Below the pieces are notes generated by a model. That model did no database searches. It was given only the letters and a program-made list of their open reading frames with translations, and was not told the DNA's origin. From Chromatiaceae bacterium (GTDB taxonomy: Bacteria; Pseudomonadota; Gammaproteobacteria; Chromatiales; Chromatiaceae): 64,000 bases of DNA. Location: positions 1 through 64,000 of the forward strand of contig JALOTB010000053.1 of NCBI GenBank assembly GCA_025458165.1, in the 5' to 3' direction. Both the position numbers and the translations under genes were made by a program. Of this stretch, positions 36,815 through 45,695 are shown one piece after another; position 1 is the stretch's first letter; the number at the start of each line of letters is the position of its first letter.

Positions 36815-37768
36815 GTGTCCGCCACCCAGATGATGGTGTTCTCCGGGAACGCGAATCCGGAGCTGTCGGCCGAGATCGCCGGCCACCTGAGCATCCCGCT
36901 GGGCAAGGCGGTGGTGGGCCAGTTCAGCGACGGCGAGGTGATGGCCGAGATCCAGGAGAACGTCCGCGGGCGCGACGTCTTCGTGGTCCAGCCCACCGGG
37001 GCGCCGACCAACGACAACCTGATGGAGATGCTGGTGATGATCGACGCCCTGCGCTGGGCCTCGGCCAAGCGCATCACGGCGGTCATCCCCTACTTTGGCT
37101 ATGCGCGGCAGGACCGGCGCCCGCGCTCGGCGCGGGTCCCCATCACCGCCCGACTGGTCGCCAAGATGATCGGCCAGGCCGGCGCCAACCGCGTGCTGAC
37201 GGTCGATCTGCACGCGGATCAGATCCAAGGGTTCTTCGACATCCCGGTCGACAACGTCTATGCCTCGCCGATCCTGCTCGGCGATGTCTGGCGCCAGAAG
37301 TACCCTGAGCTGATGGTGGTCTCACCCGACGTCGGCGGCGTGGTGCGCGCCCGGGCGCTGGCCAAGCGACTCGACGACGCCGACCTGGCGATCATCGACA
37401 AGCGCCGGCCGCGGCCCAATGAGGCCAAGGTGATGAACGTCATTGGCGAGGTCGAGGGCCGCACCTGCGTCCTGATCGACGATCTGGTCGACACGGCCGG
37501 GACCCTGTGCCAGGCGGCCGCCGCGCTCAAGGACCACGGGGCGGCGATGGTGGTCGCCTACTGCACCCACCCGGTCTTGTCCGGACCGGCGGTGGCCAAT
37601 ATCAGTGCCTCCCTGCTCGATGAGCTGGTGGTCACCAATACGATCCCGCTGCGGCCGGAGGCCGTCGCCTGTCCCCGCATCCGCCAGTTGAGCATTGGCG
37701 AGCTCCTCGCCGAGACCATGCGGCGGATCTCCAATGAGGAGTCGGTCAGCTCGCTGTTTATGGACTGA
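36815..37768 (+). CDS. prs: Ribose-phosphate pyrophosphokinase
   Basis: It makes PRPP from ribose 5-phosphate and ATP; 317 aa, as in other bacteria. Motifs are [35 protein letters not shown], the [17 protein letters not shown] loop and the PRPP site [16 protein letters not shown] 36815 after GGGGGAAAT is preferred; ATG 36830 is an alternative. It stands alone after tRNA-Gln and is followed by an exceptional series of hairpins before rplY. Confidence 0.96.
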   Translation: MSATQMMVFSGNANPELSAEIAGHLSIPLGKAVVGQFSDGEVMAEIQENVRGRDVFVVQPTGAPTNDNLMEMLVMIDALRWASAKRITAVIPYFGYARQDRRPRSARVPITARLVAKMIGQAGANRVLTVDLHADQIQGFFDIPVDNVYASPILLGDVWRQKYPELMVVSPDVGGVVRARALAKRLDDADLAIIDKRRPRPNEAKVMNVIGEVEGRTCVLIDDLVDTAGTLCQAAAALKDHGAAMVVAYCTHPVLSGPAVANISASLLDELVVTNTIPLRPEAVACPRIRQLSIGELLAETMRRISNEESVSSLFMD

Positions 37769-37792
37769 TCGTTACCTCGGGGACTGAAACTG

Positions 37793-38012
37793 GCGGGGCC
37801 TCCTGCCCCGCACGGGAGACGCTGATGATTGGGCCATCCTGGCCGACCATCAGCACGGAAGGCGGGGACACGGCGTCTGCCTTCCTCCATTTTCAGTGGC
37901 TTAGGCCACCGAGAATGGCGGCACATGAGGGTGCCGCGAGGGCGCCTCGAATGGTTCCAGGCGCCCTCGATTCGCTGGCGGCACCGAGACCCTGGTCGCG
38001 GGGCTCGGTGCC
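37793..38012 (+). other. Chain of seven consecutive hairpins between prs and rplY
   Basis: Seven inverted repeats follow one another with little space between: GCGGGGC/GCCCCGC (37793-37811), GCTGATG/CATCAGC (37821-37854), GGAAGGC/GCCTTCC (37857-37885), CCATTTTCAGTGGC/GCCACCGAGAATGG (37887-37918, 12 of 14 paired), CGGCAC/GTGCCG (37919-37936), GAGGGCGCCT/AGGCGCCCTC (37938-37968) and GGCACCGAG/CTCGGTGCC (37980-38012). Except for the fourth all stems are perfect. None is followed by a T-run except weakly. There is no gene. It may be a structured 5' leader of rplY, a separate RNA, or a mobile hairpin element; the sequence alone does not decide. Confidence 0.6.
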
Positions 38013-38046
38013 ATTGTCATCAACCGTTCGATTCGGAGAACGTCAC

Positions 38047-38664
38047 ATGAACGAGACCTTCGAAGTCATTGCGCAGCCCCGCAGCGACGCAGGGAAGGGT
38101 GCGAGCCGCCGCCTGCGCCGCAGCGGGATGGTCCCGGCCATCGTCTATGGCGGTCATCAAGACCCCGAGACGGTGAGCGTCAACCACAACGAGCTGGTCA
38201 AGCACCTGGAGCACGAGGCCTTCTACTCCCACATCCTCGACCTCAAGGTCGGCGAGCGCAGCTCCAAGGTGGTGCTCAAGGACCTCCAGCGCCACCCGGC
38301 CAAGCCGTTCATCCTCCACGTGGACTTCCAGCGCGTGAGCGCGGACGAGAAGATCCGCATGATGGTGCCGCTGCACTTCCTCAATGAGGCGGCCTCCAAG
38401 GGCGTCAAGGCAGGCGGTAACGTCTCGCACAACCTGACGGAGGTGGAGATCACCTGTCTGCCCAAGGATCTGCCCGAGTTCATCGGGGTCGACCTGGCGC
38501 CGATGCAGATCGGCGACATCGTGCACCTCTCCGAGCTGCCCCTCCCCGAGGGGGTCGCCCTGGCGCATGCCCCCGATCCCGACCTGCCGGTGGTCATCAT
38601 GCACGGCGCCCGCGCCGGCGGTGGCCCGGAGGAGGAGGAAGGGGCGCCAGGGGCAGCGTCCTAG
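38047..38664 (+). CDS. rplY: 50S ribosomal protein L25 (CTC form)
   Basis: Binds 5S rRNA. 205 aa: the N-terminal L25 domain (ASRRLRRSGMVPAIVYGG, HILDLKVGERSSKVVLKDLQRHPAKPFILHVDFQRV) plus the C-terminal beta domain of the long TL5/CTC form (VEITCLPKDLPEFIGVDLAPM). The acidic tail GGGPEEEEGAPG is common. It lies after an unusual hairpin-rich leader and before pth, the normal order. Confidence 0.97.
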   Translation: MNETFEVIAQPRSDAGKGASRRLRRSGMVPAIVYGGHQDPETVSVNHNELVKHLEHEAFYSHILDLKVGERSSKVVLKDLQRHPAKPFILHVDFQRVSADEKIRMMVPLHFLNEAASKGVKAGGNVSHNLTEVEITCLPKDLPEFIGVDLAPMQIGDIVHLSELPLPEGVALAHAPDPDLPVVIMHGARAGGGPEEEEGAPGAAS

Positions 38665-38730
38665 CACCGATTGGGCGGGGCGGCGACCGCCGCCTCGCCT
38701 CCGCGATCACTGTCAGCGGGCACCCTGGCC

Positions 38731-39315
38731 GTGGCCGACTTAGGCATACGACTGATCGTCGGCCTCGGCAATCCAGGCCCCGAGTACGAGGTCACCCGCC
38801 ACAACGTCGGCTTCTGGTTCGCGGACGCCTTGGCCGCACGCCACGGCGGCCAATTTCGCGTCGAGGGCAAGTTCCACGGACTGCTCTGCCGGCTGAGCGT
38901 CGGGGCTACCGACCTGCGACTGCTCAAGCCCAGCACATACATGAACCGCAGCGGCCAGTCGGTCGGTGCCGTGCTGCGGTACTTCGACTATACACCCGAG
39001 CAGGTGCTCGTCGCCCACGATGAGCTCGACCTCCCGGTCGGCACCGCGCGGCTCAAGCAGGGCGGCGGACACGCCGGACATAACGGCCTGCGCGACATCA
39101 TCGCCGTGCTCGGCACGCGCGAGTTCTGGCGCCTGCGCATCGGTATCGATCACCCGGGCGACAAGGCCCAGGTGGTCCCCTACGTTCTGAGCCGCCCCTC
39201 GCGCGAGGACGCGACCCGCGTCCTGGAGGCCCTGGACGACGCCGAGCGCTCGCTCCCCGAGCTCCTCGCCGGGGAGTTCCAGAAGGCCATGAACCGGCTG
39301 CACAGCGGGCGCTGA
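38731..39315 (+). CDS. pth: Peptidyl-tRNA hydrolase
   Basis: Recycles peptidyl-tRNA released from ribosomes; 194 aa. The catalytic His is in GNPGPEYEVTRHNVGFWFAD, with KPSTYMNRSGQSVG, VAHDELDLPVG and GGGHAGHNGLRDI. GTG 38731 is the best start near the conserved IRLIVGLGNPG, although the ribosome site is weak. Normally ychF follows; here an MFS transporter starts 1 bp after the stop. Confidence 0.96.
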   Translation: MADLGIRLIVGLGNPGPEYEVTRHNVGFWFADALAARHGGQFRVEGKFHGLLCRLSVGATDLRLLKPSTYMNRSGQSVGAVLRYFDYTPEQVLVAHDELDLPVGTARLKQGGGHAGHNGLRDIIAVLGTREFWRLRIGIDHPGDKAQVVPYVLSRPSREDATRVLEALDDAERSLPELLAGEFQKAMNRLHSGR

Positions 39316-39316
39316 G

Positions 39317-41026
39317 ATGATCGCGCGTCCCTCGGTCGACAGCCTCTACGACCTGGTCACCGGCGACGAGGACGCCCGCGTCTGCCGGGACATCCCCCCC
39401 GAGGCGTGCAACGACCAGCCGCGTAACTTCTTTGCCTACCTGGTTGCCAATCTGCTGACCAAGGTGGCGGATGACCTCTCCAGCGCGAAGCTCATCCTGC
39501 CCTGGCTGATGAGCGCGCTCGGCGCCCCGGCGGCCCTGATCGGCTTCCTGGTTCCGGTGCGGGAGTCCGGGGTGCTGCTCCCGCAGCTCGCGGTGGCGGC
39601 CTACATCCGCCGGCTGCCGATCCGCAAGGGGGTCTGGGTCCTGGGCTCGCTGCTCTCGGCCCTCGCGTTAGTCGCCATGGCCGCCGCCGCGGCGACCCTC
39701 ACCGGCGTGGCGGCAGGCTGGTCGATCCTCGCCCTGCTCGTGGTCTTCAGCCTGGCGCGGGGGCTGTGCTCGGTCTCCGCCAAGGACGTGCTGGGCAAGA
39801 CCGTCTCCAAGGCCCGGCGCGGCAACCTGATGGGGCTCTCGGCCGCCATCGCCGGGGTCCTCACCCTGGCCATCGGGGTCTATCTCCAGTTTCTCGGCGA
39901 GGAGGCCGCCTCGGTCGGCGTCGTCGCCGCGTTGATCGCCGGCGGTGCACTGGTGTTCGCGCTCTCGGCCCTGGTCTTCGCGCGCATCCGCGAGCAGCCG
40001 GGGGCGACCGAGGGGGGCGGGAACGCGCTCGCCGTCGCCGTCGCGAGCCTCGGGCTGTTGCGCAGCGACGCCGAGTTTCGCCGCTTCGTCCTGGTGCGGG
40101 TGTCGCTCCTGAGCGTGGCGCTGGCGCCCCCCTTCTACGTCCTGCTCGCCCAGGAGCGCACCGGCGGCGACCTGGGCGGCCTCGGGCTCATGGTGATTGC
40201 GAGCGGGCTCGCCGGGAGTCTGAGCGCGCCCGTCTGGGGGCGGATGAGCGACCGCTCCAGCCGGCTGGTGATGGTCCTGTCGGCGGCGGCAGCCGGGCTG
40301 CTCGGGTTGGTCACCTGGGCCCTGGCCCAGTCCGAGGCGCCCTTCCTGAGCGAGGGGCTGACCTACGCCCTGCTCTTCCTGCTGCTCGGCATGGCCCACA
40401 GCGGGGTCCGCCTGGGACGCAAGGTCTACCTGGTCGACATGGCGACCGCCGACAACCGGGCGACCCTGGTCGCGGTGAGCAACACGGTGATCGGGGTCGC
40501 GATGCTGCTCGGCGGGCTGGTCGGCCTGTTGGGGGACATCTTCGACGTCGCGACCGTCATCCTCGTCCTCGGCGTCCTCTCCTTGGGTGCCGCCGTTTTT
40601 CCGCTGGGCCCACCCGCGATCGTCCGATCAGACCCCGCCGTCGCCGGTCGCGCCCTGGCGGATGATCGCCTCGTGCTTGGAGATCAGCACGCCCTGGTTG
40701 TGCACGTAGCCGCCGATGACATCGGGGTTGCCGGCGTACCAGGCGTCGAGCGACCCGGGGCCGCCAATGCGCATGGTGAAGGCCCCCGGGGCCGGCGCAT
40801 GCTCGTAGAACACCTCGGGGTTGTCGGCGTAGTAGTCGCGCAGCGACACACGGACCTTGCCCCTGACGACCGGCCGGAGGTCGCCGTCGGCGAGGTCGCT
40901 GTAGCCCGGGGTCAGGTCAGAGCTGGCGAAGTTGCCGTGCTGATAGTCCTGCGCGAAGGCAAGGTTGGCGAACAGGGTGAGCGAGGAAGCGGCGATGAGG
41001 GTCTTCATGGTTCGGGTCTCCGGTAG
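39317..41026 (+). CDS. MFS transporter with anomalous C-terminal readthrough
   Basis: Residues about 30-435 form a 12-helix major facilitator: FAYLVANLLTKVADDLSSAKLILPWLM, the loop RKGVWVLGSLLSALA, LMVIASGLAGSLSAPVWGRMSDRSSRLVMV and TLVAVSNTVIGVAMLLGGLVGLLG. Substrate unknown. The reading frame then runs about 140 codons past the last helix (after LGVLSLGAAVF, about 40610) with low-complexity composition, entirely opposite the small exported-protein gene at 40628-41008. The true end was probably near 40610-40630, and the original stop seems lost, perhaps by a frameshift in or after the TTTTT at about 40598. ATG 39317 starts 1 bp after the pth stop. Confidence 0.8.
   Translation: MIARPSVDSLYDLVTGDEDARVCRDIPPEACNDQPRNFFAYLVANLLTKVADDLSSAKLILPWLMSALGAPAALIGFLVPVRESGVLLPQLAVAAYIRRLPIRKGVWVLGSLLSALALVAMAAAAATLTGVAAGWSILALLVVFSLARGLCSVSAKDVLGKTVSKARRGNLMGLSAAIAGVLTLAIGVYLQFLGEEAASVGVVAALIAGGALVFALSALVFARIREQPGATEGGGNALAVAVASLGLLRSDAEFRRFVLVRVSLLSVALAPPFYVLLAQERTGGDLGGLGLMVIASGLAGSLSAPVWGRMSDRSSRLVMVLSAAAAGLLGLVTWALAQSEAPFLSEGLTYALLFLLLGMAHSGVRLGRKVYLVDMATADNRATLVAVSNTVIGVAMLLGGLVGLLGDIFDVATVILVLGVLSLGAAVFPLGPPAIVRSDPAVAGRALADDRLVLGDQHALVVHVAADDIGVAGVPGVERPGAANAHGEGPRGRRMLVEHLGVVGVVVAQRHTDLAPDDRPEVAVGEVAVARGQVRAGEVAVLIVLREGKVGEQGERGSGDEGLHGSGLR
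40628..41008 (-). CDS. Small exported hypothetical protein, 126 aa
   Basis: Signal peptide KTLIAASSLTLFANLAFAQ, then a polar mature region: DYQHGNFASSDLTPGYSDLADGDLRP, VSLRDYYADNPEVFYEHAP and GSLDAWYAGNPDVIGGYVH. CGGAGA lies before ATG 41008. The repeated YADNP / YAGNPDV pattern suggests duplicated small units. Family not recognised. The whole gene lies opposite the readthrough tail of the MFS transporter. Confidence 0.75.
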   Translation of the reverse strand: MKTLIAASSLTLFANLAFAQDYQHGNFASSDLTPGYSDLADGDLRPVVRGKVRVSLRDYYADNPEVFYEHAPAPGAFTMRIGGPGSLDAWYAGNPDVIGGYVHNQGVLISKHEAIIRQGATGDGGV

Positions 41027-41106
41027 TTGATGACGGCTGCCGTTTGCGGCCTTCGCATCAAAAGACCCAGATCAGCTTGCGAATCTTTCACTCAGGCGCG
41101 CGGGCT

Positions 41107-41874
41107 TCACTCCCCCAGCAGCAGGGCCTTCGCCTGATTGATCTTGGCCGCGAGATAATCGGAGCCGCCGCGGTCCGGGTGGAGCTTCTGCATCAGCCGC
41201 CGGTGGGCGTCGCGGATCTCGGCCTCGCTCGCCCCGGGCGCGAGTCCGAGGATCGAAAAGGCCTCGTCGCGGCTGAGCGGCGTATGCGGCGCGGTCGCGC
41301 CCGACGTCGGCCCGCCGCCCTCGCGCTCGCGCCAATCATCCCCGTGCGTGCGGTCGAGATAGGCCTCCAGCACCGCGGCCGACTGGGCGTCCTCGCGGCG
41401 GCACTCGGCGAGTAGGTCGAGGAGCTGGTCGAGCCCGAGATCGGACAGGCGCCGGCCTTGATAGGCGCCCTCCAGCACCAGCCCGTCCATCTGGCCGCTG
41501 CCGTGCTCCAGGGTCATCGCCAGAAACCGGGTGCGGATCGCCGAGGTCCGGCCGCCCGCGCCGCCCCCGGCGGCGCCCGAGGCCACCCCTGGCAGCCCGG
41601 CAAGGCCGAGCATGCGCAGCACCTGCTGGATCGCGGGGAGCACCCGCAGCAGATTCACCGCCCGCAGGACCACCGGCACCGCCGCCGCCAGGGCGGCGAA
41701 GACCGGGCTCAGCCGCCCCGTGAGGGCCAGCAGCACGATCAGCCCGATCGCTCCGTAAAGGGCTCCGCGCTTGAGGATGAGCGCGACCTGCTGGGGCGGG
41801 GTGCGGCGAAACCAGTGCAGGAACCAAAGCACCCCAATAACCAGGGCGCCGAGTACGACCAGCCGGCCGAGCAC
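41107..41874 (-). CDS. Membrane-anchored DnaJ-domain protein
   Basis: 255 aa. Membrane segments lie in the N-terminal 85 residues ([48 protein letters not shown]), a linker follows with [42 protein letters not shown], and a J-domain ends the protein: [47 protein letters not shown] with the HPD tripeptide. It should stimulate an Hsp70 at the membrane; the overall form resembles DjlA-type or Pam18-like proteins. GTG 41874 is 2 bp after the stop of the von Willebrand gene, so they are coupled. Confidence 0.88.
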   Translation of the reverse strand: MLGRLVVLGALVIGVLWFLHWFRRTPPQQVALILKRGALYGAIGLIVLLALTGRLSPVFAALAAAVPVVLRAVNLLRVLPAIQQVLRMLGLAGLPGVASGAAGGGAGGRTSAIRTRFLAMTLEHGSGQMDGLVLEGAYQGRRLSDLGLDQLLDLLAECRREDAQSAAVLEAYLDRTHGDDWREREGGGPTSGATAPHTPLSRDEAFSILGLAPGASEAEIRDAHRRLMQKLHPDRGGSDYLAAKINQAKALLLGE

Positions 41875-41876
41875 GG

Positions 41877-42524
41877 TCAGCCCCGTCCGACACCGCTCGC
41901 GAAGACGGCCACGGCGCTCAGCAGGTCACGCAGGGTCTGGGGGCTGGCCGCGTCGAAGGGGCAATAGGCCCCGCCGCTGAGGCGCGCGATCTCGCGGAAG
42001 CTCTGCTCCGCCGCCGGGTCGCGACCCTCCTGGAAGACGAACACGGGAAGACCGACCAGCCCCAGCCGCCCAGCGAGCCCGGCGAGCTGATCACGGCCCT
42101 CCTCCACGCAGTCGCCGACGAAGACCAGTGCGTTGACCCGCTTGCGCTGCGACTCCTCCCGGGCATGGTCGAGCACCCGCCCGATCTGGGTCAGGCCCGC
42201 GGCGCAGTAGACCCGTGACATGCGCTTCAACAGCGCATCCGAATCGGTCAGCCAGGGCGAGGCCTCGAGCTCCAGCAACCCCCTGTAATAGACGAGCTGC
42301 ACCTCGAGCCCGCCGAGGTCCGCGGTGGCATTGAACATGGCCGCCTGGAGCTGGCTCGCCTGATCCCAGGTCGGCTCGCGGCTCGCAGTGGCATCCATGG
42401 CGAAGATCAGCCGCCCCCGCGGGCCCGCCGGGCCGCGGGCCGGGGTCGCCGCCACCTGACGCAGGAAGGCATCGACCTCCGCGCTGGAGGCGGGCCTATC
42501 GATGTCCTTACGGCCAGTGCTCAT
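41877..42524 (-). CDS. Von Willebrand factor A-like domain protein
   Basis: 215 aa. The domain begins [27 protein letters not shown], a MIDAS-like DxTxS in place of DxSxS, with [36 protein letters not shown] and [12 protein letters not shown] following as the later strands. There is no signal peptide. ATG 42524 ([10 protein letters not shown]) is preferred; upstream starts add a short unconvincing extension. It is followed 2 bp later by the membrane DnaJ-domain gene, which suggests that the two work together; their process is unknown. Confidence 0.85.
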   Translation of the reverse strand: MSTGRKDIDRPASSAEVDAFLRQVAATPARGPAGPRGRLIFAMDATASREPTWDQASQLQAAMFNATADLGGLEVQLVYYRGLLELEASPWLTDSDALLKRMSRVYCAAGLTQIGRVLDHAREESQRKRVNALVFVGDCVEEGRDQLAGLAGRLGLVGLPVFVFQEGRDPAAEQSFREIARLSGGAYCPFDAASPQTLRDLLSAVAVFASGVGRG

Positions 42525-42576
42525 GGTGGACAGGATATCGGGAAAGCCCCTCGGGATTCCAACCGGCCCCAACGGC

Positions 42577-45500
42577 TTAGCGCGGGACGAGCGCCCCGCC
42601 GCGCAGCGCGCCGAAGCGCAGATAGAGCGCCGGCACCACGAGCATATTGAGCGCCGTCGAGGATAAGAGCCCCCAGAGGATGACGATCGCCATCGGGGTC
42701 TGGATCTCGCTGCCGGGCTCGCCGCCGGCCAGCGCCAGCGGGACCAGGGCGAGACCGGCGGACAGTGCCGTCATCAGGATCGGCGAGAGCCGCTCCATAG
42801 CCCCGCGCTCGACCGCCTCGCGGAAGTCGCTCACGCCCTCCTCCTCGATCAGGTGGCGGATATGAGCGACCAGCATGACGCCGTTGCGCGTGGCGATGCC
42901 GAACAGGGCGATGAACCCGACCAGCGAGGCGACCGAGACCACCGCACCGCTCGCGAAGACCCCGGCCACCCCGCCGATGAGTGCGAGCGGCAGGTTGAGC
43001 ATCACCAGCGCCGCATCGCGCCCCGAGCGGAAAGCGACGGTGAGGAGCAGGAAGATCCCGACCACCACCAGGGCGCCCAGGATCAACAGGGTGCGGCTCG
43101 CCTGCTCCGCGCTCTCGAACTGGCCGCCGTACTCCACGCGGTAGCCGGGGGGGAGCCGGACCTCGGCGGCGACGGCGGCGCGAATGTCCTCCACCACCGA
43201 GCGCAGGTCGCGCCCGGCCACGTTGGCGGAGGCCACGATCTTGCGCTGGACGTTCTCCCGGCTCACCGTGTTCGGCCCGCGGTCGCGGCGCACCTCGGCT
43301 AGGGCATGCAGCGGCAGGCGGGCACCGGATGGCGTCGTGATCAGGGTCTCGCGCACCGCCTCGATGTCCTCACGCACGGCGTCGGGATAGCGCAGGACGA
43401 GATCGAAGCTGGTCTGCCCCTCGAGCACCCGGTCGAGGGTGCGGCCGTAGAAGGCGGTCTCGATGGCCTCCGAGAGATCGCGCACCCGCAGGCCGTGCTG
43501 GGCGACGACCTCGCGCCGCACCGCGACGGTGACGAAGGGGATATCGGCCTGCTGCTCGACCATGAGGTCGACCACCCCCGGAATCTGCTTCATCCGCGCC
43601 TCGATCTCGCGGGCCAGTCGTCGCAGCTCGTAGAGGTCGTCGCCGAAGAGCTTCACCGCGATCCCGGCGCGGGTGCCCGAGAGCATGTGGTCGATGCGGT
43701 GGGAGATCGGCTGACCGATGGCGACCGACATGCCGGGGACCGCGGCGAGTCGCTCGCGCAGCTCGCCGAGCACGCGCTCCATGTCTCGGCCGCGCGCCAG
43801 CTCCAGGGTCACCTCGATCTCCGTGCTGTTCACCTCCTGGCTGTGCTCGGCGAGCTCGGAGCGCCCGGTGCGCCGCGCGGTGCCGACCACCTCCGGCTGG
43901 GCGAGCAGGGCCTCCTCGAGCTGCCGGGCCAGGGCGTCGGACTGGGCGAGCGATGTCCCCGGCGGGGTGGTGGCGAGGATGGTCAGGCTCCCCTCGTTGA
44001 ACGGGGGCAGAAAGCCCTGGCCCGCCTGGGCGAGCGCCATCAGGGCTAGGACGAGGAGCGCGACGGCGGTGGCGGTGAGGGCCCGCCAGCGCGGCAGGGT
44101 GCGGGCGAGCAGCGGTGCATAGAGGCCTTTGAGCCAGCGGACCAGCGGCGGCTCCCGTCCCGAGCGGACCGCACGCGAGCGCGGCAGCAGCCAATAGCTC
44201 AGCACCGGGGTGACGGTGATCGCGACCAGCAACGAGGCCGCCAGCGCGACCACGTAGGCGAGCCCCAGGGGCTGCAGCAGGCGCCCCTCGACCCCGGAGA
44301 GGAAGAAGAGCGGCAGAAACACCAGGATGATGATCAGGGTCGCGAAGACGATCGACGACTGGATCTCGTGGGTGGCGTCCAACACCACCCGCAGCGCGCC
44401 GCGCCGGTCCTCCGCGGCGCGCGCCGCGTCGTCGCGCAGTCGCCGGGTGATGTTCTCCACACCGATGATGGCGTCGTCCACCAGGGCGCCGACCGCGATG
44501 GCCATGCCCCCCAGGGTCATGGTGTTGATGCTGGCGCCCATGGCCTCGAGGACCAGGACCGCCGCGAGCAGCGCGAGCGGGATCGCCAGCACGGTGATCG
44601 CCGTGGCCGACAGGCTCATGAGGAAGGCAAGCACGACCACCACCACCAGCAGGGCACCGTCGCGCAGTGCGGTCTCGACATTGGCGACCGCGAGCTGGAT
44701 GAAGTCGGCCTGACGGAAGAGCCGGGTCTCGATCACCATCCCGGCGGGCAGCCCCGCCTGGAGCTCGACGAGCACGGCGTCGAGCCGTTCGGTGAGCGCC
44801 AGGGTGTTCGCGCCTGGCTGCTTCTGGATCGCCAGCACCACCGCCGGGTGGCCGTTGGCCGAGGCCTCGCCGCGCTTGATGGCGGGCCCGACGCGCACCT
44901 CGGCGAGGTCGGCGATACGCACCGGCACCCCGCCGCGGCGATCGACCAGGGTCGCGGCGATCTCGTCGGCGCTGTGCACCCGCCCGAGCCCGTAGATCAG
45001 CGACTCACGCCCGTGCTCCACCAGGAAGCCGGCCGAGGTGTTCTCGTTGGTCTCCCGCAGCGCCCGGGCCACCTGGTCGAGTCCGACGCGGTAGTCGGCG
45101 AGCTTCACCGGGTCTACCAGCACCTGGTACTGGCGGGTGTCGCCCCCGGTGGGGACCACCTGGGCGACGCCGGGCACCGCAAGCAACTGCCGGCGCAGCC
45201 CCCAATCGGCCAGGGTCTTGAGCGTCATGGCGTCGTGGTGCTCCGAGCGCAGCGCGACATACATGATCTCGCCCATGATCGAGGTCACCGGCGCCAGCAC
45301 CGGTGCCGGGACCTCCGGCGGCAATGCCGCGCGGGCGTCCTGCAGCTTCTCGGTGACGATCTGACGGGCGCGGTAGATGTCCGTCCCCCACTCGAGCTCC
45401 ACCCAGACGATCGCCGAGCCGATCCCCGTCGATGAGCGGATACGGCGCACGCCGGAGGCGCCGTTCAGCGCCGTTTCGATGGGGATGGTGACCAAGGTCT

Positions 45501-45684
45501 CGATCTCGGTCGGCGCGAGCCCCGGCGCCTCGGCCAGGACGGTGACCGTCGGCGCGGTGAGGTCGGGAAAGACGTCCACCGGCATCTCCAGCGCCCGATG
45601 GACGCCATAGCCAAGCAGCAGCGCGGCGGCGGCCAGCACGAAGAGCCGGTCCCTGAGTGACCAACGGATGAGGGCGGCGATCAT
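42577..45684 (-). CDS. Heavy-metal efflux RND permease (CzcA/CusA family)
   Basis: Inner-membrane proton-driven pump, 1035 aa. Two copies of the RND arrangement are visible; the family signature is in the fourth helix, NTMTLGGMAIAVGALVDDAIIGVENI with the Asp-Asp-Glu triad used for proton transfer in metal pumps. The start IRWSLRDRLFVLAAAALLLG, PTEIETLVTIPIETALNG and RSSTGIGSAIVWVELEWGTD are typical. ATG 45684 has GGGAGA 4-5 nt upstream. It is 11 bp after the adaptor gene. No outer-membrane channel gene is in the window. Metal specificity (Zn, Co, Cd, Cu or Ag) cannot be fixed. Confidence 0.95.
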   Translation of the reverse strand: MIAALIRWSLRDRLFVLAAAALLLGYGVHRALEMPVDVFPDLTAPTVTVLAEAPGLAPTEIETLVTIPIETALNGASGVRRIRSSTGIGSAIVWVELEWGTDIYRARQIVTEKLQDARAALPPEVPAPVLAPVTSIMGEIMYVALRSEHHDAMTLKTLADWGLRRQLLAVPGVAQVVPTGGDTRQYQVLVDPVKLADYRVGLDQVARALRETNENTSAGFLVEHGRESLIYGLGRVHSADEIAATLVDRRGGVPVRIADLAEVRVGPAIKRGEASANGHPAVVLAIQKQPGANTLALTERLDAVLVELQAGLPAGMVIETRLFRQADFIQLAVANVETALRDGALLVVVVVLAFLMSLSATAITVLAIPLALLAAVLVLEAMGASINTMTLGGMAIAVGALVDDAIIGVENITRRLRDDAARAAEDRRGALRVVLDATHEIQSSIVFATLIIILVFLPLFFLSGVEGRLLQPLGLAYVVALAASLLVAITVTPVLSYWLLPRSRAVRSGREPPLVRWLKGLYAPLLARTLPRWRALTATAVALLVLALMALAQAGQGFLPPFNEGSLTILATTPPGTSLAQSDALARQLEEALLAQPEVVGTARRTGRSELAEHSQEVNSTEIEVTLELARGRDMERVLGELRERLAAVPGMSVAIGQPISHRIDHMLSGTRAGIAVKLFGDDLYELRRLAREIEARMKQIPGVVDLMVEQQADIPFVTVAVRREVVAQHGLRVRDLSEAIETAFYGRTLDRVLEGQTSFDLVLRYPDAVREDIEAVRETLITTPSGARLPLHALAEVRRDRGPNTVSRENVQRKIVASANVAGRDLRSVVEDIRAAVAAEVRLPPGYRVEYGGQFESAEQASRTLLILGALVVVGIFLLLTVAFRSGRDAALVMLNLPLALIGGVAGVFASGAVVSVASLVGFIALFGIATRNGVMLVAHIRHLIEEEGVSDFREAVERGAMERLSPILMTALSAGLALVPLALAGGEPGSEIQTPMAIVILWGLLSSTALNMLVVPALYLRFGALRGGALVPR

Positions 45685-45695
45685 GCGCGTCTCCC

